Source: Neoceratodus forsteri
Lineage: Eukaryota; Chordata; Ceratodontiformes; Ceratodontidae
Reading direction: 5' to 3'
DNA length: 64,000 nucleotides
NCBI GenBank assembly: GCA_016271365.2
Contig: CM057456.1
Coordinates: 165,020,501 to 165,084,500, forward strand
Below the pieces are notes generated by a model, which ran no database searches, was not told where the DNA came from, and was given only the letters and a program-made list of their open reading frames with translations. The stretch's first letter is position 1, and every line of letters begins with the position of its first letter. This document shows positions 53,966-64,000 of the stretch, piece by piece. Both the position numbers and the translations under genes were made by a program.

Positions 53966-56900
53966 CACCAGTACTTTACTATAGGTCATTCTTGCCTCCT
54001 GAACAGACACAGATATGCCATCCAGATGATTTTCTACAGTGACCAGCTTCTCGGCATAACCGTTCAGTCATCATCTCCTACCTTGGGGGTCTGGGTAGCC
54101 TCCCCTTCCCCAGGGACACCATCCTCTTTGGGGATTGTAACCTGAATTGGTTAAGTGCACAGGTGATGGTCTATTCAAACCTGTTAAAGCAACATAATCT
54201 GGTTCAAGTCATCTCTGTTCCCACTAGGCATAACAAGCAGACTCAAAACCAAACTGTCTTAGACTGGGTTGCCACCAGCAGAGAGGATAAGGTAATTCTG
54301 TCGGGGTTACTAGCTGATGCCATCAGTGACCACTCCCCCGCTTATATGGTCTAGTTTACGAAGAACAAATGCCCCCCCCAAAATCCTCTCTTTCTGCAGT
54401 TTTAAACACCCAGACATTTCCTCCCTCCTTGATGATGTTAGGGCAATTAACTGGTCTGCCTTCTACTCCCTCATGGATGCATCTGAGGCCATGGGCTTTT
54501 TCACTGCAGCCCTTCTATGACTACAAGATTGGCACTTACCCCTCACTACCTGGAGAGTGAAGAGTGGCTGCACTAGCTGGGTCTCAAAAGATCTCACGGC
54601 CATGATGAGGGACAGAATGTGGTTGGACTATAAAAATGCCCCTTCCCCTGCTCTTTGGAACCAATACTAGCATCTGTAAAACTAGAGCAAGCAGGCCACC
54701 CTGGCACAAAAGCATGATTTTTTCCAGAATCAACAAAAGGACTGTTTCAGGGACCCACACTACTTCTAGGGCGCAATTGGCTCCTTGCCTCACCCATGCA
54801 CCCAAACCTCTGCCATTCACTTCATCACCACCTCTGGCCACATGACTGATCCTGTAGAGGTCACCCAGGCATTCAATAAAAAGTTCTCTTATCTGTCTGC
54901 CCACCTTAGCAAGCTACCTACCCAGCCTCCTCCTAGCCCTGGGCCTGATATTGCAGACTCATCCATCACCTCTCCTCCCACTAACTCTTCCAGCCCTCCT
55001 TTCTATTTCTGGGCTATCTCCACTAAAGACACTGCCAAGCTTCTAAAAAGCCTACCCAACTGTGGTAGTCCTGGCAGCAATGGCCTTTTCCTGGTTATGC
55101 TCAAACTAATCTCCCCAGTCATCCTAAAACCCCTCACCTTTATCTTTAATCTGGCCTTTTCCACCTCCTCTATGCCTTACTCCTGGAAGCATGCTAGGAT
55201 GGTGCCCATCTTTAAAGCGGGTGACCCTCTATCAGCAGATAATTATAGGACCATATCCCTGCTTCCCCACCTTAGCAAGCTTCTGGAAAGGATTCTCCAC
55301 TGGCAACTGTCTGATCACATCGACAAATACAACCTTATGTCACACCAACAACACAGTTTCTGCAAGTTCCACTGCACTACATCTGCTCTGGACCTATTTA
55401 CAAATCACATCCATCAGAACATGGACCAGAGGAAAGCCACAAGAGCCATCTTTGTAGACCTGTCCAAGGTGTTCGAATTGGTCATACACCCCTTACTACT
55501 CTCCACCCTCCATAAACTTGGCTGCTCCTCGGAGACCTCTGTGTGGTTCAAGAGCTATCTCTCTGGGAGATCTCAGCCTGTATGCTTTGGCTCTGCCACC
55601 TCCCCTGCCCTCCCAGGCACTACAGGTGTTCCACAGAGCTCCCTCCTTGGCCCACTGCTATTCTCCCTGTTCAATAATTCCCTTGCCTCTGACTGTCTAA
55701 CCTGTGATGCACTGCTGTATGCCAATGATCTTCTCTTTTATAGAGACAAGACCCTGCAAAACATATCCACCATCCTGTCCCGTAACTATAGTTCTGCATA
55801 CACTTGGTTTCAGTCACATCAGCTCCTAGTCAATGAAAATAAAACATAGTTGATGCTTTTTCAGTCTAAACCCTACCTTGCTAGCATCACCAAGTCTGGT
55901 TCCATCCTCTTGGTACTGACACCTGCTGGACCCACTCTACAAAATGTGCCAAACTTCAAATATTTGGGCATAACCCTTGACCCCTCACTCTCCTATATGG
56001 ACCACTGTAATACATCAGGCTTACCAAAAACTCGGGGCGGCTTACCAACTAAAATCATTCCTAACCAGTGAAGCCCATCTGGCTATTGCTGTAGGAAACT
56101 TACTACCTGTTATTGACTACTGCTCCCCAGTATACTCGCGTATGTCCCTGATCCTATGCACACGCCTTATCTCAGCCTATAACAGCATCTGCCAATTCTC
56201 TCCTGGCACCATACTCCACCCATCACTGTCACCTGTACCAGTCACTGGGCTAGCTCCCACTCCCCTCTCATTTTGACTATGCCCTTGGCCGTCTTATCAA
56301 CAGCACCCTCAGATGCAGTGAGGCATCTCCATATGCATCCCTCCTGAAGGTCTGGGCCCCATGGAGGTGCCTACATGCAACCTCAGTCCCCCCATGGAAA
56401 TTCCAAATGTCTGTACTGCTATGGGGGACAAAGCACTATCTATTGCTGCTCCCTCCTTGTGGAACAGTCTCCCAATGCCCTCCACTCCCTATACACCCAT
56501 AGCATTTTCAAGCACCGCTTCAAATCCTGGCTACTAAGTGAAGCCAAATGCCTCTGCTTTCCAGGGTAGTCATCTGCCCTCTCCCTTCCCCTACTTGCTA
56601 CCTTTTGTTACCACTTCTGTCCTGTCTGGCATCTTTTCGTGTCACTGTATCCTCCCAGCACCCCTGTCAATATCCTTGTTTCACTTCTCCAGTGCCTATG
56701 AATTCCTAGTTTATGTCACATGTTCATGTCACTCTTACTTGTACTGCTTGCACCTAATTTGTCCCGTGGTCAATCCCTGTATGCTACTGTACAAGCTACC
56801 TATTTTTCTTCCATACGAGCTAACTTTTGAGTAATATGTTTAATGATTACTGTTGACTCATTGTAAATTTGATGTTTCCTGCACCAATCTGCCTATAATT

Positions 56901-57035
56901 GTAAAGTGTTAAGTTACTCTTTGTAATTCCACTGTATACTGTGACTTCTGAGCTGCATGTTGTGGCCCGGGTCATGCTTGAAAACGGTCCCCAGGATCAC
57001 TGCACCTACCCAGTTATCAAAGACTCACATGAAAA
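53966..57035 (+). mobile_element. Rex1/L2-like LINE, endonuclease to 3' end
   Basis: Endonuclease remnants are at about 54040-54354, RT at 54785-55849 and the C-terminal domain at 55850-56830, with a 3' UTR to an A-run near 57027-57035. The 3' UTR (GGCCCGGGTCATGCTTGAAAA..CACCTACCCAGTTATCAAA) is a diverged relative of the LINE ends at 7449 and 58919. Confidence 0.75.
54110..56570 (+). pseudogene. LINE ORF2: endonuclease, RT and C-terminal domain
   Basis: Endonuclease blocks: ILFGDCNLNWLSAQ and DWVATSREDK..ISDHSPAYMV (54120-54354). A 354-codon open RT frame (54785-55849) contains NCGSPGSNGLFLVMLKL, MVPIFKAGDPLSADNYRTIS, CTTSALDLFTNHI, VDLSKVFELVIH, GVPQSSLLGPLLFSLF and YANDLLFY. The usual YADD is therefore YAND, with the first catalytic Asp lost. 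A stop (TAG, 55847-55849) falls in the thumb, with KYLGITLDPSL following in another frame (55850-56071). C-terminal parts run to about 56570. Inactive. Confidence 0.8.
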
Positions 57036-58810
57036 AAAAAACTGAGATTGTAGCCAGCTCTGAATCAGGAGGCCATTGTCTATTATGCTATCAATTTGGG
57101 TCAATGAAAAGTTTTTAGACACAAGTGCCCTCTGGCAGTCTTGCTATGAAACTGTGTGTGGAAACACTGCAGTTTAAGAGAAATGCTTTATAACATTGCT
57201 TCTTTAATGCATTAATTCTCAGCCTTTGAAAGACCTGAGCTGCGTTGTTATAAGAACTGCATAACTTTAAACCTTCTGATAATATTGCATTAGCATGATA
57301 CGCTTGTTATAAGTATACTGTTAATTGCCTAATTGAAAATACAGCACAGGATCTTCGTTGAACTAAGACAAAGTTTATTCTCTATCTTGCAGAGGTTTTC
57401 GGTCCATATGGTTATTTTTCTGTATAATGACATGCACTGGAAAATGATTGTCCCATAAAATTAATCATATAAAAATGTGAACATTTGTGCGAGAGGGGTG
57501 GTATCTTTTAACATTCAACTATGCCAGCTCTGTAGTGTCTGAACACTTACTGTAGGTACTGTTACCAGAAGCATAGTATTCTCCACCATCTAAGTATGCT
57601 AGCATATCATCCACATGCAGCATCCGGTACCATCTACCATGCTTCAAAAGCAGGATGTGAGAAGTCAGCAAGGAGTGACTCCTACCAGTGCCAAACATCT
57701 ACCATTGGATCAGACCATAGGGAGAAAGAATGCCAGCAAGCATCACCACCCACCCACCCCTACAACACAAATATTAATAAATTACTTCAAACTCATGCCA
57801 AACAAATCTCCTTGATTAATGTCTTATCTTTGGCTAGTGGATCAAAGGAATGGAAATGAGATTTTACCTAATAGGCTGTGGGTTCATCAAGTGGCTAATT
57901 TGTGTGCATATATTTTGTCACAGTGTTGATGATATAATAAAAAGTAAGAACCGACTACTTTTAAAAATTGATACATTTGATAGTGTAGAGTGAGCCCTTG
58001 TTCAGCATGGATTTTCATCCTTGATGAAATGTTGTTGTACCATAGTTCAAAGGTCATGGAATGTCATTGTACCCTTCTGTGGTACAAAATCATATCAGCT
58101 GATCAGAAATATGTAGGCCACCTGTGCTGAGAACCATCAGGTGAACAATGTTAAAAAAGTGAAGCAGCAGAGCCATGGAGTGTGGGAGAGGAGCCCAGAC
58201 AAAAACTTGTCACAGAATGAACACAAAAATACACAGATAAGTCATTCATTCAGGGGGCCCTAATTCTAAAAACATCTAAAAACAAACAAACAAAAAAAGC
58301 TATACACTTTATAAAATTCTTGATGAGCAACCTCGTGGCCAACCAGCCTGTGCTGCCACATCAGGGTTCAGACTACCTCAGACTTTTCAAAAAGTAAAGC
58401 CTTTTTTAGCTTTTAAAGCTAAAAGGAAATGCTTTGTTCTTGAAGTCTGATGTAATCAGAACCCCTCTGTGGCAGCAAAGGGTGGCTGTGTATGTTTGCC
58501 CATCCAGTATGCTGCATTTGCCAGCTTTTTTTTGGTGCCACTACAGTACTTTACCTCTTTTGCTTTTCTGGGTTTCAGTATACATACATACTGTAGCATG
58601 GCTAAAGCAGGATCCCACTGGAAAAAAGAGTTGCTGTGTCTCAGCTGTACTACCCAGGGTAAATGCATTGGGGGAAAAAGTGTATTTGTTACTCAGTTAA
58701 ACAATAGTGCATTACAAGGTGTGTGTTCTGCTGGTGTAACATCATGCCTCGGGGAGTTGTGCATGAAGCCACAGGCCAAGTGCATCCTTTACCATGGAGT
58801 CCATTATTAA
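57036..58810. other. Gene-free AT-rich DNA
   Basis: No domain-bearing ORF, transposon end or RNA gene recognised. A frame at 58434-58700 is open on the plus strand but without known motifs. Confidence 0.5.
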
Positions 58811-59262
58811 GCAATAAGGCATGACCAGGGGTTGTGTTACTGGTCTGTTAATCACCCTCTAGGGGTGTAATGTTGCACAAGCCATAGCTGAGTTCCTCTT
58901 GCCCCTAGAGGGTGATTATTTATTTATTTAGCATTTGTTGACCAGGTAAGCACACTAGACAAAAAATGCCTATTTTCAGGTGCGACCCGGTAGATTACAA
59001 AGGAAATAATATACAAACATTGCAATAAGGAAATGATAACAATATATAAATATACAGACATTTCAGTAAAAGGGTATACAAGCATATGATTAAGGCTGTG
59101 GTACAGTAGGGAAGACTAAAAGTTTAAGAAGCATGTAGAATGTTAATAAGCTAGAGGCAAAAAGCACGAGACATACATAATTGTAGGCAAAAAAGGGCAC
59201 AATAAATTAGTAGAGAAATAACTGACCATTAACATAACCCCTGGGAGTGCCTTATTGCTGTT
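58811..59262. mobile_element. Palindromic MITE split by a LINE tail
   Basis: The left end GCAATAAGGCATGACCAGGG is matched by the reverse complement of the right end (CCCTGGGAGTGCCTTATTGC, ending about 59260). Inner arms AATCACCCTCTAGGGG and CCCCTAGAGGGTGATT form a second inverted pair (58850-58917). Without the LINE segment the MITE is about 150 bp. Confidence 0.75.
58919..59220 (-). mobile_element. LINE 3' end inserted in the MITE
   Basis: TTATTTATTTA tail then CATTTGTTGACCAGGTAAGC, ACACTAGACAAAAAATGCC, TATTTTCAGGTGCGACCCGG: the same 3' UTR as the LINE at 7449-8790. It sits exactly between the two MITE half-sites GGTGATTA and ACTGACCA, which are contiguous in the palindrome. Confidence 0.75.
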
Positions 59263-59682
59263 ATAATAGAAAAGTATTTTGTTAAACAGTATTAAACCTT
59301 GTTCAGCCTATGGTTAGGCTCAACATGTATGTTAATAATAAATAACATAAGGAGGATAGAATGCTTACAGCCAATCAGAAAGCTCTATTTCTCAGACCCT
59401 TTTTATATTTGTACAATTGCTCATTTGTAAATTAAAAAAAAAAGATTAAAAAGCATAATTAAAACTAGGTTTTACTAAGTTGTTTTAATGGATAGGTATA
59501 TTTACACAAAAAGTAGTGCTGCTTTGTTTTGGCCAGTAGCTGGAGCCACTGTGGTGTAACTGTGTCTCTGCCTCCTTCACCTCCCCCAAACTCCCACTGA
59601 GTAATTGCATTAAAGATGTCTCTGTGCCCTGCCTACTTCTTGTAATCTGTTTTTCCCTTTTCACCCCTCCCCCACATATTTT
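59263..59682. other. Gene-free interval
   Basis: AT-rich then pyrimidine-rich; nothing recognised. Confidence 0.5.
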
Positions 59683-60256
59683 GGGCAGGATTCACGAAGT
59701 GGATGCGCCTGGCGCACACAAATGCGGCGGTACAAATCAGATGCGCCAAGCACAGACAGAGCCATTCACAGAGGCATGCACAGTGGGAAGCGCCTGAGCA
59801 ACATGACTGTGAATCACCATGAAACACAATAGCGCAACCGTAGATGAGCAATTGCAACCTGAGATGTGCTAGGGCAAGCTGGATGCCCCGTAGCCACACA
59901 GGGGAACTATGCAAAGCAAGTGGAGCAGTACAGCAGGGCATGAGGAGCAACCACATAGCTGGAACAATCACACCCACAGACACAAGAGTTGAGAAAAACA
60001 TGTTTATAAAAGATTAAGAGCATAAAAAACTGTTCAACACATATGAAAAACGTAGCACAACAACAACACTACCAAAAGGGGAAAGGGAGGTGCAGGGATG
60101 GGAAGGAGGGCAGGAAAGGGACAGAAACATTGGACAGTGAACATTAACTATGTACATGTGAGGACCCCAGGAAGTGATAGGGGGCCACTAGCTTCGCCGT
60201 GCCCTGTCACGCACCACCCTGGCATGGCCATGGACTGGGAGCCACAGCAGGATGCC

Positions 60257-61188
60257 CTACAGGGCAGCTGACAGGCACCTAACAGTCCTGGATAGTGGGC
60301 GCAGGGCTGACTGGATGGCCACACAGATCTTCCAGTCCATGTCAACATAGACACCTCCAGCCACAGCATGGTGAGCCTGGAGACCTACAGCAATGACAGG
60401 AAGAACACACATTGAGGGCCTGAACATGGACAACACCCCCATCCACCAGTAACCCTACAGTATCTGAAATGCAGCCATAGCAGAATGCAGTGCTCATCTG
60501 CTCCTAGAAGGGCGCCAGGACTGGCACCCCTGATCCTCCACATCCACACCTCAGCTGTGTCTGTGGCCCGCTGCCTGGTATCTGGTCCTGCAAAACACAA
60601 CAGACAGCACCATGAGCGACCACTGCCACCATGCAGGATGCAGTGCCACAGTGCCCCCCTCTCTGGCCTATGGCCATGCAGCAGACAGTGATGACCAGCC
60701 GTGAAGCACCCAGTAGCCTGCAGGAAGACACAGCCATGCCCAGCACCCCCCCAAGGCACACATGGTATGGCAGCATGGGACAGGTGCAGCCACTGCTGTG
60801 TGTGCAGGACGCTGAGACCCATGAGGGTGCTCCATAAGGGCCATGAAACACACATCCAGCATGCACCACAAAAGGAGACAGATGAACAACACCTACCTGG
60901 TCTTGGCAGTGCACCCCTGCTTGCATGGCACCGCAGCTGCACCAGACTCTCTGGGTCCCGTCTCTGGAGGTCACCACAACAATGCCTGCACTGCTCCCCT
61001 GTGCGTGGCATTCCTGTATGGCACACAAGCTGAGTTTCAATGGAGGCCCACACCTGGGCACTGGGCTCATGGATGTCATCCTGGCCAAACAGGCAACCCT
61101 CCACAGCCATAACCACTGCTACCAGATGTAGCAACTCCACCTGCGACCAGTTCATGGCCCTAGGAGTCAGTCTCCCTGCCCTAGGCAT
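60257..61188 (-). CDS. Myb/SANT-like protein of the Harbinger element (minus strand)
   Basis: The start is Met at 61188 (MPRAGRLTPRAMNWSQ). The first exon (61188-60897) encodes a trihelix/Myb_DNA-bind_4-like domain: NWSQVELLHLVAV, a Gln/Ile helix (VWASIETQLVCHTG) and RTGEQCR, the third-helix signature. A GTAGGT donor at 60896 and a TTTTGCAG acceptor ending at 60588 join the next exon in the same frame (TRQRATDTAEVWMWR). The frame stays open to 60385, and a further short block (VYVDMDWKICVAIQSALRPL) ends at 60257 in another frame. The third helix region after EQCR is Arg/Cys-rich and atypical, so a frameshift may be present. It would bind the element's DNA. The exon plan is inferred. Confidence 0.5.
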
Positions 61189-61221
61189 AATATAATGGGT
61201 GCTGACAGTGGCAAGGTGCAA

Positions 61222-62830
61222 AAAGGCAATGCGCAGTCAAGCAGCCATTATGCACCACGTGAATCACTGAGGCAGGTGCAGCACAGTGCGCACTGAGTGT
61301 GAAGTGTGATATGTCAAAGGCAATGTGCCCGCGCAAGTGCACTGCATTCCACAATGGCATGGCAAGGCCAGGACCCAATTGCGCATGTGTGATAAGCATA
61401 CGGGGGTGCCATGTTGTGCACGGCATGCGCTAAGAACAACTACTGCATGCCATGCATGATCCATGGGCAGTTCAAGCACAGTGCAGCATGGACGGTGCAT
61501 ACTGCAACATGCTGCGCAATAGGGTACACAGCACCATGGTCAGCAGGCCTGCAATGGTGCATCTGGTCAGTAGTGGAATGGCGCATCATGGGAGATGCAC
61601 CACCGGCCACGGTGACCATGCATGCATGACAGAAGCGCCGTCTAGAATGCTCCCGATACAGGAACATGCACCTACTGATACGTGCATGCACTGGATATGC
61701 GATGTACAGCCATCGGCGCATCCCACAGATGCTCCATGCAAATTGAGATAAGCTGGGGGCAATTGTGCAATTCACAGAGAATGCACCCAAAACAGCCTCA
61801 TCCAACATGCATGGGCAACTCAGTTGATTAGCTTCTCATTACCAGGGGCACAGGCCTCATTTGCATGCCCTGTGCCATAAATTCTCCCAATTCAGCAGGC
61901 TGAGACCAGGTCACTGAGAGGAGTCAGTGCCTAGAGGGTGAGCACACAGCCATGTTAATAGGGCAAAAGACCAAACTGGGGTGACTGACTGTGATCTTGC
62001 ACACCAGGCAATGTTCCAGTACCCCAGATGTGGAAACAGTACAACCAATATGTGGACTTCAAGGCCATAACGTGGAATACAGCAGCAGGGCTGTACATAA
62101 AGTGCACAGAGCACCAATGGACTGTTCCCTGCCATGTCCTCAACAGCAGTATGTGAACCGGGATGTACAAATCCAGCATGTATGACACAGTTCTGCTCAG
62201 AGATGATACGGTCAACAGTGTGCCTAGGCATTGCAATGTGGAACAGGGCAGGCATGTGACATGAACAGATGGGCCGTCCACTGTACACAGGGACACAAGG
62301 GAGGTATGTATGACTGGTTGGCACTGGCAATGTGTGGTGGATGCAGCAACGGACAACAGGTAGGTCCGAGGAACATAGCGGCACATGTGCAGGCACGATG
62401 GCACTGTCACCAAGCTGCACACTGCTGCCAGCTGCACTGTGGCTGTTGCAACATGTCAGTCTCCCTCTGCCCTGCGGCCATCGCATGGGTGTTTCCCAGG
62501 ATAGAAGTGTCACTACGGTGGTGGCACACATGCTGCAGAGGTACCAGGACATGCCTATGGCAGGCAGTACAGTGTGCCCCCGCCCAGGGTGGCTGAACTG
62601 TTCCCCCAGCCATGGACTGGGTGTCATACATGGCATGTGCAGCGTCCCCCTTGGAACACATACCATGGTGTATGGCCACCTGTGTTAGGTTGGCCACCCG
62701 TAGACCATGGCCCAGATCAACGGCATCATGGACCATGGGGAGGGGCAACAGATTGAGGAAGATGTGAGCGGGTACATGTGTACCCACAGGCGTTGCTGGC
62801 ACCTGGATGCTTTCCTCCACAGTAGCCAGT
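61222..62830. other. Divergent intergenic region of the Harbinger element
   Basis: About 1.6 kb between the two Myb-like genes. It is rich in CATGC, GCATG and TGCA words. Open frames occur on both strands but follow composition and show no domain; I looked for a DDE transposase here and found none I could defend. It presumably contains the promoters of both genes. Confidence 0.5.
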
Positions 62831-63793
62831 ATGTCGGAGGAAGCAGGTGCCACCAGCAGGTGGCACCCCAGCTTCACTTAGGATGAGGAGAGGGCATTCA
62901 TCGAAGCATGCCACCTATGCTTGGATGTACTCACTGGCAGGGGAGGCAGCCGGACGGCACGTGCAGAAGGCTGGGAGAACATGGCCCAGCAGATGAATGC
63001 AGTGGCAGCGTACAACTGCATGGTACAAGATTGCCACAAACACTGGAACGATGGCCACAGGAGGGCCAAGGAGAAGGTGGCCAGCATCCAGGCATCCCTG
63101 CAGTGGATAGGAGGTGGTCCCAGCACGGCAGAATGGCTCAGCCCCAGTGAGGCCCTCCTGGCCACCAGTGTGTCCAGGGCAGCCATGCATGGTGTCCCAG
63201 GTGGTGAATTCCAGATGGGAGGTAGCCCGTCACAGCATGGTGTGTAGCTGTGCACCTTGGCCAGGCACGTCAACCCATGTGCAACATTAGGCACACCTGT
63301 CCCTGCATGCCGAGCACTGTAACTTTACACCCGGATGGTCGGCCCTGGCAAGGCACGTCCTACCCCATGGTGCTGTGGATGCTAGGCTGCAGCGCCGGAG
63401 GACACGTGACCACTGTGCACCCGTGTGGCATGTGAGGCTGCATTATGCATTGTGCACAATGGGTCAGTGGCAGGCTCGACCACGACATGGGCTGCATATC
63501 GCTGTCACACCTTGGCCCTGCTGTGGACAGGCGTGCGGTCCTGGCAACATGTGGACGGCTATGTTCAGTTGTGCTTCACCACTGTGACATGTGCGTATTG
63601 TGCATTAACCATGGTCTCCCTTCCTCTCTCTACAGCACAATCGCAACTCCAGGGTGCAGCCATGGCCATAGCTGACCATGATGCCCTCACGGGAGATAAT
63701 GCGGGCATGTCACATGGGGCAATGACACCACCGTGGATGACTCAGCACCTGCACCATCCACATCCTGTGCAACACCGGTCACAGCCCTGGTGA
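62831..63793 (+). pseudogene. Myb/SANT-like (NAIF1-type) protein of the Harbinger element
   Basis: The frame starts MSEEAGATSRWHPSF at 62831 and continues DEERAFIEACHLCLDVLTGRGG, GWENMAQQMNAV, VQDCHKHWNDGHRRAKEKV. This is a Myb_DNA-bind_5 domain like that of NAIF1 and Harbinger ORF1 proteins (three helices, Trp in each). One in-frame TAG (62879-62881) lies just before DEERAF. The exon ends at 63221 with donor GTAGCC, and acceptor CTCTCTACAG ends at 63635. Phase is kept (AQSQLQGAAMAIADHD). The second exon stops at 63791-63793, but another frame continues to the window end with an acidic Ser/Thr-rich tail (VADIADAVLVLTSGMQ), so a frameshift near 63715 is likely. In this family the protein recognises the transposon ends and brings the transposase to the nucleus. 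Confidence 0.65.
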
Positions 63794-64000
63794 TGGAGGG
63801 CCCAGCGGGCCACTCCATCAGCTATGGCGGGACTGCCAGTGGGTACATCGCTTGGTTGGGGAGCCTGTCTGGGTTGTCTGATGCTGACCAAGATGAAGTG
63901 GCAGACATTGCAGATGCCGTCCTCGTGCTCACCAGTGGCATGCAAGGGGAGGGCACTGGCACCGCCGCATGTACAACTGACACCAGTGACACAGACATGG

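Larger units (their letters stand above)
59683..64000. mobile_element. Harbinger-type DNA transposon (left end to window edge)
   Basis: The sequence GGGCAGGATTCACGAAGTGGATGCGCC at the left edge resembles Harbinger termini (GGGC..GATTCACGAAG) and is followed by a different, GC-rich, TGCA-rich composition to the window end. Inside are two divergent Myb/SANT-like genes, a typical Harbinger accessory type. No DDE transposase is recognised in the window; it may lie to the right. The right terminus is not seen. Confidence 0.55.

Noticed and set aside
61911..62666. Possible Harbinger transposase on the minus strand
   Set aside because: The frame is 251 codons long, but I could not find DDE_4 motifs. 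Long frames on both strands here follow from the stop-poor, TGCA-rich composition.

Overview
The window is non-coding, repeat-dominated DNA from a vertebrate nuclear genome. I see no conventional host gene, no bacterial features and no CRISPR array. The repeats are CR1 and L2 LINEs, Rex1-like LINEs, a Penelope-like element (PLE) with an intact ORF, BED-finger hAT transposons, a Harbinger-type element with Myb/SANT genes, fold-back MITEs and a tRNA-Gly-derived SINE. This mix argues against a mammal or bird. An amphibian (perhaps a caecilian), a lobe-finned fish or a non-avian reptile would fit, but this is inference from repeat content only.

Layout, left half. Bases 1-4074 are mostly unique AT-rich DNA with one tRNA-Gly SINE. 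Bases 4075-21600 are one old minus-strand CR1 broken by two insertions. The first is a 14.8-kb hAT element (4274-19082) flanked by a perfect 8-bp duplication TTTACTAC; removing it restores the CR1 reading frame. The second is a 1.6-kb LTR-like insert (19711-21346, TG...CA ends, TTCA duplication), whose removal also restores the frame. The hAT carries two convergent genes with related BED fingers: a decayed transposase (minus strand, 14462-17065, probably with upstream exons) and a three-exon plus-strand gene (4902-9256) whose exons join in frame at GT/AG sites to a complete 341-residue ORF. Nested in the hAT are two fold-back MITEs, a LINE, and a complete PLE (9306-13583) with an uninterrupted 917-codon RT/GIY-YIG ORF and hammerhead-like motifs in its terminal repeats.

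Middle. Bases 21770-34045 are another minus-strand CR1 (CR1-C). It is split by a nearly full-length plus-strand CR1 (CR1-A, 22917-29686, with ORF1 esterase and ORF2), which is itself split by an L2 (27221-29372). A Rex1-like LINE (30155-31494) also interrupts CR1-C. Target duplications or frame restoration support each nesting. A further plus-strand CR1 (CR1-B, 35430-38812), tandem repeats (40240-41170, 41531-41870) and a decayed L2 (42140-45400) follow.

Right half. A second decayed BED-hAT transposase (48145-50260), an eight-copy satellite of about 175 bp (51720-53035), an L1-like ORF1 fragment (53575-53963), a Rex1-like LINE (53966-57035) and a MITE split by a LINE tail (58811-59262) lead to a Harbinger-type element. 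That element starts at 59683, runs off the window, and carries two divergently transcribed Myb/SANT-like genes.

The main candidate for something undescribed is the two-gene hAT with its accessory BED/proline-rich protein.
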